Positions 44,545-54,191 are shown, counted from the stretch's first letter. The stretch is 64,000 nt of DNA from Alphaproteobacteria bacterium (GCA_018608245.1 JABAZY010000019.1:26772-90771); one strand, 5' to 3'. Notes: generated from the sequence alone by a model not told the origin. Translations and numbers: made by a program.

Positions 44545-46157
44545 CTATGGGTAAGGGCATCAGGTTCTGAAGCCTTAGGCTTAACAGTGTCGGTTGGCGT
44601 TTCTTTATTTGCAGGATTTGCACCTGCTTCGAATCCTGATCTTGAATCGCCAGGAGATTTTTTATCTACTGGGGTGGAATCTCCACCTGCTTCTAGATTC
44701 TTCGGTAAAGTACGTGGTGGTAATATTGTGCCAGGAAGTGGCGCGCCATAACCGTTATCTGCTAAATATTGATTGATCTCATCCTGTTGCTCTGGAGGTA
44801 GGCTATCAACGCGTTTTTCAAGCCCAGCCCTAAGGTTGACTAAGTCACCTTTAACAGCAGCGTCGCTTCCAATCCCTTCTCCATTCTTCTTTTCGCCTCT
44901 GGCTAAATCTTCTTCCTTTTCTTCAATGCGATTTTTCCTTGATGTGATGCTTTTTAGTGATCTAGGAGCTTGTTTATCAGTCATAATTGCAACGACATTT
45001 AACTGGCTATAAAAGTTTTCCATTTCTGGGTCATCAAACGTTTTTAGATGCTCAGGTAATACTCTTGAAGAAGCAACTAACTGCTCAACTGTTGGATTTG
45101 GAGGGAGCTCTTCTGCAGGAATAGGTGCTAGAGGTTTATCCTCAACGGCAGGCTGTTCTGGAGTGATGCCTAAAATTTTATCCATTGCGGTTTGTCTCAT
45201 ACCGTCAACAGCAGGTCTCAATTCCATTTTATCGGTTAATTCTGCAACAACGTCTCTACCAAAATCACTTAACTTTGCATTAGTCGCACCTCCATCGTAA
45301 GGTGTGTCTGCGTGATACATCGCATCACGCATTTCCCATTTGTCAGCAAACTGCTTTCCTGGGCTAATATATTTTTCCTCTAAGAAATTATTGTTCATGC
45401 GAAGCATACCATGAAGATATTCTTGCGTTTCATAATTCATAGCTTCGGCTGTTAAGTCAATTTTGTTAGAATCGAGTTCGTATTTACCGTCATATTTTTC
45501 TGTTGCGAAAGCGTGAATTTCTAATTTATGCGTGATTTTATTTGTTGCTGCTTCTGCGCTTCTAAGGGCACTAAGCTCAGCTTCTGCTTTTTCTGCATCA
45601 AAGAGAACTTGCTCTGCGGCTCGTTGTTCTGCCACAGCTTGATCTGCTGCTAGTTTTGCTTTTGCTTGTGCTTTTTCTACTTCTGCTCGGGCAGAAACTT
45701 CTTGGAAGTGCGTATTAAGATTAGCTTGAATTTGTTCAGGTGAGTTACCAGCAAGTATACCTTGCGCAGTTATAATTTCAGTTGGTGTGATTTCATCATC
45801 AAATTCAAAGTCCGCATCATTCTCTGCCATGTAAGCATAAAACAAGGCATGATTTTGAACTTCACCAGTTCTTATTTCTTGTTCAAATTCATCACGTGGT
45901 TTTCTTCGAGCTTCTTGATCTTCTAAATCGCTTAGTGCCATCTCTGAGGTCATTGTCTCTGCGACTTGCGGATCTGGGACACCTCTATTTTGTTGGAAGG
46001 CGTTCTGTAAAGACGCTAATTGAGAATCTATTTGATCTTCTTCTGCCATCCTTTGATTAGGCATCCAATTAGTATTTGTCAGCTTTGTGTAGTACTCTTG
46101 AATCACCTGTTGCTTTTGCGCTAGTGATAATTCTGATATTTTTTGATTTAATGCCAT
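44541..46157 (-). CDS. Large hypothetical protein with coiled-coil core, 538 residues
   Basis: Not recognised. No signal peptide or membrane helix is seen. The product is acidic and Gln/Glu/Ala-rich with a coiled-coil stretch at about 150-215 (EVEKAQAKAKLAADQAVAE), a more globular region at about 220-345 containing KYELDSNKIDLTAEAMNYE, and a long Pro/Ser/Gly-rich disordered C-terminal third. GGAG lies about 10 bases upstream of the ATG. It overlaps the end of ychF by four bases on the opposite strand. The lack of homology clues and the disordered tail suggest a lineage-specific protein. Its disorder and lack of signal peptide parallel the protein at 5243-7327. Confidence 0.7.
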   Translation of the reverse strand: MALNQKISELSLAQKQQVIQEYYTKLTNTNWMPNQRMAEEDQIDSQLASLQNAFQQNRGVPDPQVAETMTSEMALSDLEDQEARRKPRDEFEQEIRTGEVQNHALFYAYMAENDADFEFDDEITPTEIITAQGILAGNSPEQIQANLNTHFQEVSARAEVEKAQAKAKLAADQAVAEQRAAEQVLFDAEKAEAELSALRSAEAATNKITHKLEIHAFATEKYDGKYELDSNKIDLTAEAMNYETQEYLHGMLRMNNNFLEEKYISPGKQFADKWEMRDAMYHADTPYDGGATNAKLSDFGRDVVAELTDKMELRPAVDGMRQTAMDKILGITPEQPAVEDKPLAPIPAEELPPNPTVEQLVASSRVLPEHLKTFDDPEMENFYSQLNVVAIMTDKQAPRSLKSITSRKNRIEEKEEDLARGEKKNGEGIGSDAAVKGDLVNLRAGLEKRVDSLPPEQQDEINQYLADNGYGAPLPGTILPPRTLPKNLEAGGDSTPVDKKSPGDSRSGFEAGANPANKETPTDTVKPKASEPDALTHS

Positions 46158-46307
46158 CCTATGTTTCTCCGCGCTTCCCCGCTTTTATCTTATTTACCCT
46201 ATTATACGGAAAAAGATTAACAAATCGCAAAAATTTGCCAAAAAAGTTTAATTTTCAAGCAAAATCAATGGGTTGTGAATGCAATTATTTTTAGGGCTTA
46301 AGCGCGT

Positions 46308-47171
46308 TTATGCCCTAACAAGGGATTCGTAAGCGTCTCTCAACTGTCGCGTAATGGGGCCAACAGCGTAGCTAGTATCATCAATTTTACCAACGGCAGT
46401 CACTTCTGCGGCTGTGCCTGTTAAGAACACTTCGTCGGCTTCTTTAAGCTCTTCTGGGGTGATTTGGCAGACTTCCAGAGGGATATTATTATCATTAGCC
46501 AGTTGGATTAATGTTTGGCGCGTCAGTCCATTCAAAAAACAATCAGGATCAGGGGTTTTTATTTTACCGTCTTTGATCATGAATATATTGGCGCCAGTGG
46601 CCTCGGCTACAAGCCCTCGATAATCTAACATCAATGAATCTGTATAGCCTTCTGCTTCTGCGGCGTGCTTGGACATGGTGTGCGTTGCATATAGCCCAGC
46701 CGTCTTACTAGCGGTCACGGCTGTGTCTGGCATAGGGGCGCGCCACTTGGATGTTTTGAGGGAGATGCCTTTTTCACGGGCTTCTTCAGTGAAATAGCTA
46801 GGCCATTCCCAACAGGCGATGGCAATATGGGTCTTAGTCTTTTGGGCGGAGATACCTAATTCTTCACTACCACGCCAAGCAACAGGGCGGAGATACGCAT
46901 CTGTTAGCTTATTGGCTTCCAGTATTTCCATCTTTGCTTTGTTAAGCTCTTCGGCGCTCATTGGCATAGGCATATCAATTAGGTTGGCTGAATGGATGAA
47001 GCGTTCTGAATGCTCCTGCATCTTAAAGATTTTACCGTTATAGGTGCGTTCACCTTCAAACACAGAGCTGGCATAATGAAGGCCATGCGTCAAAACATGA
47101 ACCTTGGCCTCTCGCCATTCAACAATCTCTCCATCAAACCAGATCAAACCATCACGATCGCTAAAATCCAT
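46308..47171 (-). CDS. ilvE: Branched-chain amino acid aminotransferase
   Basis: A fold-type IV PLP enzyme that transfers the amino group between glutamate and Leu, Ile or Val keto acids. 287 residues. Key stretches are HGLHYASSVFEGERTYNGKI near residue 30 (seen in part), the PLP lysine region AVTASKTAGLYATHTMSK near 150, LDYRGLVAEATGANIFMI near 182 and EVFLTGTAAEVTAVGKIDD near 248. The T-A-A-E-V-T pattern is typical. It stands alone on the minus strand and is divergent from the response regulator gene. Confidence 0.93.
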   Translation of the reverse strand: MDFSDRDGLIWFDGEIVEWREAKVHVLTHGLHYASSVFEGERTYNGKIFKMQEHSERFIHSANLIDMPMPMSAEELNKAKMEILEANKLTDAYLRPVAWRGSEELGISAQKTKTHIAIACWEWPSYFTEEAREKGISLKTSKWRAPMPDTAVTASKTAGLYATHTMSKHAAEAEGYTDSLMLDYRGLVAEATGANIFMIKDGKIKTPDPDCFLNGLTRQTLIQLANDNNIPLEVCQITPEELKEADEVFLTGTAAEVTAVGKIDDTSYAVGPITRQLRDAYESLVRA

Positions 47172-47300
47172 TATTGCCTCTATATTTTAAAAGTTTTTAC
47201 AACGTCCATAATTTTTCAAAATGGGTTAAAAAGCAAGCTTGTTTTGTAAATTAAACCTCTTTTCTTGAGAAAATCTCCGCTTACTGATAAGAAAGAGGGC

Positions 47301-48029
47301 ATGAATGAACCTCAAGCTGATAAAGACTATAACGCGCTTCCCCATATATTGGTGATAGATGATGATGATGGCATCCGTAATTTGGTGTCTCGTTATTTAA
47401 CCGAAAATGGATTCTTTGTAACGGGTGCTGCTGATGCGCATGAAGCTAAAGAGATTTTGAAGCTAGCGGAATTTGATGTGCTTGTGGTTGATGTCATGAT
47501 GCCGGGTCAAGACGGGGTCGCGTTTACCCAAGAAATAAGGGGGATGAATACGGCACTTCATGACGTGCCTGTTCTTCTGTTGACGGCTATGAGTGAGGTG
47601 GAGGATCGAATTACAGGGTTGAGTGCAGGGGCTGATGATTATTTAAGTAAACCATTTGACCCACGTGAACTTGTCTTGCGTCTTGAGGCCATATTACGCC
47701 GTCGTCCACAGATGGAAGAAAGTAAGCTTAAGATAGGGACGTGGTTGTTCGAACAAGATCAAAACATCTTGATCGCTGATAATGACACACAAGAAATAGT
47801 TAAATTAACTGAAGTTGAAGTTAATCTGCTGAACGCGCTATCAGGCTCGATAGGCAAAGTCATGAGCCGTGAGGAATTATCAGAGCTATGTGGGTTAGAT
47901 CCCGAGAAACGCACTGTTGATGTGCAGGTAACCCGTTTGCGTCGCAAGATTGAAGATGACAGCAATATACCTCGGTACCTACAGACAGTGCGCGGTAAAG
48001 GTTATGTTCTTAAGGCGGAGAAGGTATAA
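47301..48029 (+). CDS. OmpR/PhoB-family response regulator
   Basis: The product has 242 residues. The receiver domain (about 12-130) contains ILVIDDDDGIRNLVSRYL, the phosphorylated Asp in DVLVVDVMMPGQDG near residue 60 and the signalling Thr/Lys in PVLLLTAMS and YLSKPFDPREL. The winged-helix domain follows (about 145-240) with RTVDVQVTRLRRKIEDDSN and YLQTVRGKGYVL. The ATG at 47301 has GAGGG upstream, and was preferred to an upstream TTG in frame. It is followed after 6 bp by its likely sensor kinase. The pair resembles OmpR/EnvZ, but the controlled genes are unknown. Confidence 0.93.
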   Translation: MNEPQADKDYNALPHILVIDDDDGIRNLVSRYLTENGFFVTGAADAHEAKEILKLAEFDVLVVDVMMPGQDGVAFTQEIRGMNTALHDVPVLLLTAMSEVEDRITGLSAGADDYLSKPFDPRELVLRLEAILRRRPQMEESKLKIGTWLFEQDQNILIADNDTQEIVKLTEVEVNLLNALSGSIGKVMSREELSELCGLDPEKRTVDVQVTRLRRKIEDDSNIPRYLQTVRGKGYVLKAEKV

Positions 48030-48035
48030 TCAATC

Positions 48036-49376
48036 ATGCGCGCATTATCACCGTTTAAACCGCTCAAAAAAATAATGCCTCGTTCGCTGCTACTGCGCTC
48101 GTTTCTAATTTTGGCCGTTCCAATTTTTCTTATCCAAATAATATCAACTTTTGTTTTCTTTGATCGTCACTGGGATAGAATGACCGATAGGCTTGCCTAT
48201 AGTGTGGCAGGGGAGATTGCTATTATCACTAACCAAATGGCAGAAAGTCCATCAGAAGAAACGGCGCAGCAATTACAAAAATTAACAGATAAAAATCTAG
48301 GGATTCTGATTAGTTTTGCAGAAGGTCAAAAGATTGATTCTTCTAATAAAGTCTTTAAAGGCTGGGGTGGTATTGTTAAACGCACCTTAACAAAATCATT
48401 AGATTTAGCGATGGAGTATCCTTATCAAATTAAGTTAAAGGTTTCTGAAAAAATTGTTCGTGTTGACGTGCAATTAGAAAAGGGTGTTGTTCAAATCTTA
48501 CTACCTAAGAAACGCTTATTTTCTTCTTCTGGCTACGCGTTTTTACTTTGGATGTTTTCTGTTTCGTTTTTATTGTTGTTTATTGCCATGTTATTAATGC
48601 GTAATCAAATACGCCCTATAAAAAGATTGGCCGTCGCTGCTGATCGCTTTGGTAAGGGGCGGGATGTACCGTTCTTTAAGATTGAAGGTGCGCGTGAGGT
48701 ACGGCAAGCATCTCAAGCTTTTGTTGGTATGCGTGAGCGTATCAATCGTCAAATTCAACAACGTACAACGATGTTGGCGGGCGTGTCTCATGATCTTCGT
48801 ACACCGTTAACACGTATGAAATTACAGGCGGCAATGTTAAGTGATGATGCGGAAGCACAAAGCTTGAAGTCTGATATTGAAGAAATGGAGCGTATGATTA
48901 ATGCTTATCTTGAATTCACAAAAGGTGATCAAGATGAGGAGGTAAAGCGTATAAATATAGCTGAAGAAATTGAACATATCATCGAGTCTTTTGGCCGTAA
49001 TCGTACAAAAATAATTTTTGAGAAAAGCTATGATGATATTTCTCTCTTCTTGAAGCCAATCGCATTTAAAAGATGTTTGTCAAACTTGATCTCTAATGCT
49101 GAAAAATATGCAGATGGTGTTTGGGTTAGCCTTTCTCAAGATAAAGAAAATGTTACTATTATTATTGATGATAATGGCTCTGGCATTGCCGAAGAAAATT
49201 ATGAGAATGTGTTTAAGCCATTCTTCCGTGAAGATCAGTCGCGTAACAGAAAAACAGGTGGTGTCGGCTTAGGGCTGTCCATTGCTCAAGATGTTGTCTT
49301 ATCGCATGGCGGAGATATTTCGTTGGCAAAAAGTTCAGAAGGCGGCTTACGCGTTATTATTCATTTGCCATTATGA
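48036..49376 (+). CDS. EnvZ-type sensor histidine kinase
   Basis: The product has 446 residues. Two membrane helices (about 20-40 and 165-190) flank a periplasmic sensor. HAMP follows (IRPIKRLAVAADRFGKG near 193), then the dimerisation domain with the phosphorylated His in AGVSHDLRTPLTRMKLQA near 250. The ATPase core has NLISNAEKYADG near 350, DDNGSGI and GLGLSIAQDVV near 410. The HDLRTPLTR form is the EnvZ-type subfamily. It is paired with the response regulator 6 bp upstream. Confidence 0.93.
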   Translation: MRALSPFKPLKKIMPRSLLLRSFLILAVPIFLIQIISTFVFFDRHWDRMTDRLAYSVAGEIAIITNQMAESPSEETAQQLQKLTDKNLGILISFAEGQKIDSSNKVFKGWGGIVKRTLTKSLDLAMEYPYQIKLKVSEKIVRVDVQLEKGVVQILLPKKRLFSSSGYAFLLWMFSVSFLLLFIAMLLMRNQIRPIKRLAVAADRFGKGRDVPFFKIEGAREVRQASQAFVGMRERINRQIQQRTTMLAGVSHDLRTPLTRMKLQAAMLSDDAEAQSLKSDIEEMERMINAYLEFTKGDQDEEVKRINIAEEIEHIIESFGRNRTKIIFEKSYDDISLFLKPIAFKRCLSNLISNAEKYADGVWVSLSQDKENVTIIIDDNGSGIAEENYENVFKPFFREDQSRNRKTGGVGLGLSIAQDVVLSHGGDISLAKSSEGGLRVIIHLPL

Positions 49377-49377
49377 T

Positions 49378-49725
49378 TTAATGTAACCTGCCGCCTAAGG
49401 GCGTGTCTTTATCTGGTGTTACCAATACAATCGCGCCATTTTCATCAGGAAAGCCTAAGACAAGCACTTCTGACATGAAGGGACCTATCTGTTTAGATGG
49501 AAAATTGACGACAGCCGCAACTAATTTACCCTCAAGGTCGTCACAGCTATAATGTACTGTAATTTGAGCAGATGTCTTCTTTTCACCTATCTCGTCGCCA
49601 AAGTCCAAAAATAGCTTATAAGAGGGGTTTCTAGCCTCAGGGAAGGGTTCTGCACGCAAAATCTTGCCTACACGGATATCAACCTTCATAAAATCAGGAA
49701 AAGAGATAAAATTGCTGTTGGTCAT
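49378..49725 (-). CDS. CsaA-like tRNA-binding protein
   Basis: The product has 115 residues from MTNSNFISFPDFMKVDIRVG. It has the OB-fold tRNA-binding domain seen in CsaA and the C-terminus of methionyl-tRNA synthetase: FMKVDIRVGKILRAEPFPEA near residue 12, YKLFLDFGDEIG near 35, VNFPSKQIGPFMSEVLVLGF near 72. CsaA is a dimeric protein with chaperone-like activity in Bacillus. Longer in-frame starts add 14 hydrophobic residues not seen in the family. It is convergent with the sensor kinase, one base apart. Confidence 0.88.
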   Translation of the reverse strand: MTNSNFISFPDFMKVDIRVGKILRAEPFPEARNPSYKLFLDFGDEIGEKKTSAQITVHYSCDDLEGKLVAAVVNFPSKQIGPFMSEVLVLGFPDENGAIVLVTPDKDTPLGGRLH

Positions 49726-49914
49726 GAAATAATAGATAAATTGATATAATAGGCGTGTAAATAGCAAAATTGTTTACATAATTTTAATTATTTATCTTTA
49801 TAATGGTTTTTTTCACCATTTAATCAATTTGTTAGTAATCTATTAACACCTATAGAGCATGATAGGGGTGAGTAATTAGCCATTCTTTTAAATTATGTAA
49901 TATAATATAGGATC

Positions 49915-52620
49915 ATGACCACAACAGGTAACGATAATTACAGGCCAGGATTAGAACCACCAGCACCTATCAAAGGGGGCTCAGGGTGGCTTTCTAGCAA
50001 CATGGCTCAGCTTATGGTGTTTTTGAACGGCTTAATCTTGACGATTACAGCTTTCGCGACCTTGAGCGTATTTATCAATGAGATTGTTCAAGACAGCTTG
50101 GTACAAACGGCAGAGGACACCAAATCTTATATTGTGTCTGAATATGAAGACATAGAAAGCCAAATGCTATCACTTGGAACGATGATGGAGATGGTCGAAA
50201 CAGATAAGAAGAGTGCTTACTTAGATAAAAATCTAAAAGAACTTGATATTATAAAATCGTTTGATCATATGTTCTGGGTTATTAAAGATCGAGACACGGG
50301 GCAATGGTTCTTCCAAGAATTACATGGAAATAGTTACGGTGTTAACTCTGAAGATCTCAGGAGAGAGCTCCTGACGATGATCAAAGTGAGTAAAATCTAT
50401 GAAACAGATGATAAATTAAAATTTACGACAGAAATCACTGATGATTTGAAAAATGCAGCAGCGATAAAAAATGAAGACGCAAAAAATCTATTCTCTATGA
50501 TTCAAAAAATAAAGGCGAAGGATGGTAACAATGAATATATCGTCGTTGTTTCAAAGTTTAACAGCTTCTTTAATGATGAATGGATTAGAAAGCGTCCGTT
50601 AATTGACCGTGTTAGCATTGTTGATAATGATAATCAAAATACTTTGTTTGAGTTTCGAAAAAATGGTGTAAATGATAACAACATTGAAAAAGATGTTGAG
50701 TGGCAAACTTTCTTCACTGCTTTTTCCGATACTAATATTACAATTAAGATGGAGATGTCATTAAGCGCTCGTGAATCTTTCTTGAAAAAAATACCGCTAC
50801 TTATGTTGTTGTTTGGTATTACATTGACGTTCATAGGAACGCTCTATGTGCGTAATAATCAACGCCAATCATTACGTCTTGCAAAGATGAATAAAGAGCT
50901 GGCACATAAAAACTTCGAGCTTAACCAAGAGTTCAGTGAAAAGACAAAATTAAGTGAAGCCATGGAGGCTTCTGAACGTGAACATCGTTCTATCATTAAC
51001 TCAGTTAGTGATATTATTTTTGAAACAGATGCACGTGGAACAATTTTATTTTTGAATGAAACTTGGACTAAGATTACTGGTTTTGAACTGGATCGTTCTA
51101 TTGGGCGTAGTGTGTTTGATTTGATTTATATTCAAGATCAGGATGAGCAAAAACAGAACTTTTCTGAGCTCGTAAAAGGGCAAAGAAGTTCATATCGCTC
51201 CTTCACTAGATTGCGAACATCTGAGGGGACATTCCGTGCAGTTGAATTAGCCGTCTCTATGATTAGACATGATAAGGATAATGAGCTGCGTGTTGTTGGT
51301 ACGATAACGGACGTTGAAGAAAGGCGTCGTGCAGAGCGTGCTTTAAGTGAAGCGGAGAAAAAATATCGTGCTATCGTTGAAAATGCTGCGAGTGGTATTT
51401 ATCAGGTAACACCAGAGGGGCAGTTCTTAAGTGCTAACCCAGCTTTTTCAACCATTCTTGGTTATGATCTTCCAGAGGAAGTGTTGCGTGATATCGTGAA
51501 TTCGAATGAACAGATTTATCTTGATCCAACGATACGCGCAAAATTCTTACAACAAGTTTCCTCTGCGGGTGTTTCTAAAAACCTAGAATGTCAGATTAAG
51601 AAAAAAGACGATACTATTATTTGGGTTAGTGAAAATGTACGTCCTGTTAAGGATGATGAAGGTACATTGCTTTATTACGAGGGAAGCATGGAAGATGTTG
51701 ACCAACGTAAGCGTGCAGAGATTGCACTTCGTGAAGCGAAGTTTGAATCTGATTTAGCTAACCGCGCGAAATCTGAATTCTTGGCGAATATGAGTCATGA
51801 ACTTCGTACACCTCTAAATTCTATTATCGGATTTTCTGGCATTATTTCAGAAGAAGCCTATGGACCAATTGATCAACGTGAATATTGGGAGCACGCTAAG
51901 AATATTAACGAGAGCGGTAATGGTCTTTTAAATGTAATTAACCAAATTCTTGATGTGTCGCGTATTGATGCGGGTGAAAGACAACTTAATGAATCTTCTG
52001 TTGATTTACCAAAGGTAATTGATTCTTGTGTTTCCCTGTTAGATGCAAAGATTAGTGAGAATAACAATACGATTAATAATCTTATTATTGATTCATCTGT
52101 AAAGCTTGTTGGAGAAACACAAGCCGTTAAACAAATGCTGATGAACTTAATTTCTAATGCGGTTAAATTTAACCAAGAAGGGGGTGTTATCACCCTTAGT
52201 CAAGAAATTGATAGTAATGGCCGCTTGCGTATTTCTGTGACAGATACAGGGTCGGGTTTGAGCGAAGATGAAATCCAAAAAGCTCTATCACCATTTGGTC
52301 AAGTTGACTCTGAAATGAACAGAACAGGATCTGGTACAGGGCTAGGACTAACACTTGTCCACTCATTGATAAGCTTGCACGGCGGTGAATTAGAGTTTGT
52401 GTCACAAAAAGGTGTTGGAACAACGGTAACTTTAGTGTTCCCTAAAAACCGTGTAACAGCACCAATGAAAAAAGAAACTGCCATAGATGAAACAATAAGC
52501 GTTGAAGCAGAAGAAATGCAGGCGCGTGCTGATGAGCAAGCACCAGTCCAAACGGAAGACGCAGAAGGCACTTCTATTGAAGCGCCCATAGCAGAGCCAA
52601 AAATTACAGAAGATAGTTAA
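49915..52620 (+). CDS. Membrane PAS-domain sensor histidine kinase, PleC/DivJ-like
   Basis: The product has 901 residues. A first membrane helix lies at about 30-56, then a long periplasmic sensor region (about 57-285) and a second helix (about 288-308). Two PAS domains follow (about 350-470 and 480-600). The dimerisation domain has the phosphorylated His in EFLANMSHELRTPLNSIIGF near residue 622 and the stretch YGPIDQREYWEHAKNI, as in PleC and DivJ kinases of alphaproteobacteria. The ATPase part has LMNLISNAVKFNQEGG near 745, DTGSGL and GTGLGLTLVHSL near 810. An acidic tail (about 840-901) ends it. No response regulator adjoins, so it is an orphan kinase. AGGA is very near the ATG. Confidence 0.88.
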   Translation: MTTTGNDNYRPGLEPPAPIKGGSGWLSSNMAQLMVFLNGLILTITAFATLSVFINEIVQDSLVQTAEDTKSYIVSEYEDIESQMLSLGTMMEMVETDKKSAYLDKNLKELDIIKSFDHMFWVIKDRDTGQWFFQELHGNSYGVNSEDLRRELLTMIKVSKIYETDDKLKFTTEITDDLKNAAAIKNEDAKNLFSMIQKIKAKDGNNEYIVVVSKFNSFFNDEWIRKRPLIDRVSIVDNDNQNTLFEFRKNGVNDNNIEKDVEWQTFFTAFSDTNITIKMEMSLSARESFLKKIPLLMLLFGITLTFIGTLYVRNNQRQSLRLAKMNKELAHKNFELNQEFSEKTKLSEAMEASEREHRSIINSVSDIIFETDARGTILFLNETWTKITGFELDRSIGRSVFDLIYIQDQDEQKQNFSELVKGQRSSYRSFTRLRTSEGTFRAVELAVSMIRHDKDNELRVVGTITDVEERRRAERALSEAEKKYRAIVENAASGIYQVTPEGQFLSANPAFSTILGYDLPEEVLRDIVNSNEQIYLDPTIRAKFLQQVSSAGVSKNLECQIKKKDDTIIWVSENVRPVKDDEGTLLYYEGSMEDVDQRKRAEIALREAKFESDLANRAKSEFLANMSHELRTPLNSIIGFSGIISEEAYGPIDQREYWEHAKNINESGNGLLNVINQILDVSRIDAGERQLNESSVDLPKVIDSCVSLLDAKISENNNTINNLIIDSSVKLVGETQAVKQMLMNLISNAVKFNQEGGVITLSQEIDSNGRLRISVTDTGSGLSEDEIQKALSPFGQVDSEMNRTGSGTGLGLTLVHSLISLHGGELEFVSQKGVGTTVTLVFPKNRVTAPMKKETAIDETISVEAEEMQARADEQAPVQTEDAEGTSIEAPIAEPKITEDS

Positions 52621-53327
52621 TAAATATTATTCTGATATTCTTCAAGATCATCCTCAGACATCTCTAGTACTTTTTTAGCTGTACCATAGTCGTAGCCAGC
52701 ACGTCCCATCATCGCGAGTGCTTTTTGAGGTTCGTATTTTTCGACCTTATCATAGGGGCCAATTTTTTTCTTACGCGCAAAAATTATGGCTGCGTATACA
52801 TCTCCGTTATATTCTGTATCGTAAGTGCTTAAATCATGCTCTTGCAATTCTTGCTTGATATTTTCCTGCTCTAATCCTTTCATGCGTAATCGCATATCTA
52901 TTTGTCGGGAGGATAACCCACGACGACGTAAAGATATAACCATCCCGCGCAAATATTCTTCATCATTGAGTAGTCCTGCTTTTTCAAATTTTTCAACTGT
53001 TAGCTCTAACAACTCCTGACATTCTTCGCGCACCTGATCCGTGTGATGTTTACAGGAGCGATCAATTTTGCGCATCATGACTTTACGGAAGTTATTACTG
53101 CTAGAGGTAAAGCGTTGTAGGTAGGCAAGTCCTGAATTATAGAGATAACGCTCTGATATCTTACGCGGAACCTTAATCTTAGGCGCGTTTGGATCATGAT
53201 TTTGGGGGCTAGTATTTTTGCCCTTTTTATGAGAAGTTTTGCCGTAAGATTTTTTATGAGGCTTTTTATAAGGCTCTTTATCGCTCTTATGGGTGCCAGA
53301 GGGGCTATCGTCAAATAAGAAGTTCAT
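52617..53327 (-). CDS. recX: Regulatory protein RecX
   Basis: RecX binds RecA filaments and limits recombination. 236 residues, longer than the usual 150-170. The extra N-terminus (about 1-70) is very basic with a repeated KPHKKSYGKTSHKKGK pattern. The RecX repeats follow: YNSGLAYLQRFTSSSNNFRK near residue 66, LNDEEYLRGMVISLRRRGLS near 120 and SRQIDMRLRMKGLEQENIKQ near 138, all three-helix units. The stop overlaps the histidine kinase stop region by 4 bases on the opposite strand. RecA is not in the window. Confidence 0.85.
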   Translation of the reverse strand: MNFLFDDSPSGTHKSDKEPYKKPHKKSYGKTSHKKGKNTSPQNHDPNAPKIKVPRKISERYLYNSGLAYLQRFTSSSNNFRKVMMRKIDRSCKHHTDQVREECQELLELTVEKFEKAGLLNDEEYLRGMVISLRRRGLSSRQIDMRLRMKGLEQENIKQELQEHDLSTYDTEYNGDVYAAIIFARKKKIGPYDKVEKYEPQKALAMMGRAGYDYGTAKKVLEMSEDDLEEYQNNIY

Positions 53328-53371
53328 TACTGGATTATATCAGCTAAGCGCTGAAAGATAAGGAAAAAGAT

Positions 53372-54172
53372 ATGGTAAAAGGTGCTTTAGCCCCACGTAA
53401 AATAAACGGTGTGAACTGGGTCGGACTTAAAACCTTGATCGACAAGGAGGTAGGGCGGTTCATGAATGTCTACACGCAGACGGTCATGGCACCTGTTATT
53501 ACGACTTTATTATTCTATGCCGTCTTTGCATTGGCTTTTGGCGGTATTACCCGCACCATAGGGGATATCTCGTACCTGACTTTCTTGGCGCCAGGCTTGT
53601 TGATGATGACAATGGTTCAAAATGCCTTCTCAAATACATCTTCTTCAATGATTATTGCTAAGCTTCAAGGGAATATTGTTGACGTTCTTATGCCACCCTT
53701 ATCAGCGCTAGAGCTTTATCTTGGCTACATCATAGGCGGTGTGGCACGTGGACTTGTGGTTGGTACAACAACAGGATTAGTGATTTATTTTGTCGTCGGT
53801 ATGGAGGTTCATTCCTTCTTTAACGTCATCGCTTTCGCTGTACTTGGAAATATGATGTTGGCTTCTATTGGCTTAGTCGCAGGGATATGGTCTCAAAAAT
53901 TTGACCACATCGCGGCCATAACAAACTTCTTGGTGACGCCGCTAACGTTCTTATCGGGTACATTCTATTCGATTTCACAACTACCAGAATTTTGGCGGAA
54001 TTTGGCGCATTACAACCCGTTCTTTTACATGATTGACGGCTTCCGCTCAGGCTTTATCGGCCATTCAGATGGTAATGTCATGATTGGTTTGGCTTATCTA
54101 GTCGGTATTAATTGCGTACTTTCATTGCTTTGCTATTTCATGCTAAAGACAGGCTATAAAATCAAAAGCTAA
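53372..54172 (+). CDS. ABC-2 type transporter permease, orphan
   Basis: A membrane permease of 266 residues with six helices, COG0842 type. The start MVKGALAPRKINGVNWVGLK leads to FMNVYTQTVMAPVITTLLFY near residue 30, and the family motif PLTFLSGTFYSISQLPEFWR is near 190, ahead of YNPFFYMIDGFRSGFIG. Such permeases normally pair with an ATP-binding subunit, which is absent nearby. It may use an ATPase encoded elsewhere. The substrate cannot be told; relatives handle drugs, polysaccharides or lipids. hslO follows after 19 bp. Confidence 0.85.
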   Translation: MVKGALAPRKINGVNWVGLKTLIDKEVGRFMNVYTQTVMAPVITTLLFYAVFALAFGGITRTIGDISYLTFLAPGLLMMTMVQNAFSNTSSSMIIAKLQGNIVDVLMPPLSALELYLGYIIGGVARGLVVGTTTGLVIYFVVGMEVHSFFNVIAFAVLGNMMLASIGLVAGIWSQKFDHIAAITNFLVTPLTFLSGTFYSISQLPEFWRNLAHYNPFFYMIDGFRSGFIGHSDGNVMIGLAYLVGINCVLSLLCYFMLKTGYKIKS

Positions 54173-54191
54173 TTGTGGTATAATAAGAATA

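Noticed and set aside
49726..49767. Longer start for the CsaA-like protein
   Set aside because: It adds 14 hydrophobic residues not seen in the family; the ATG at 49725 leads directly to the OB fold.
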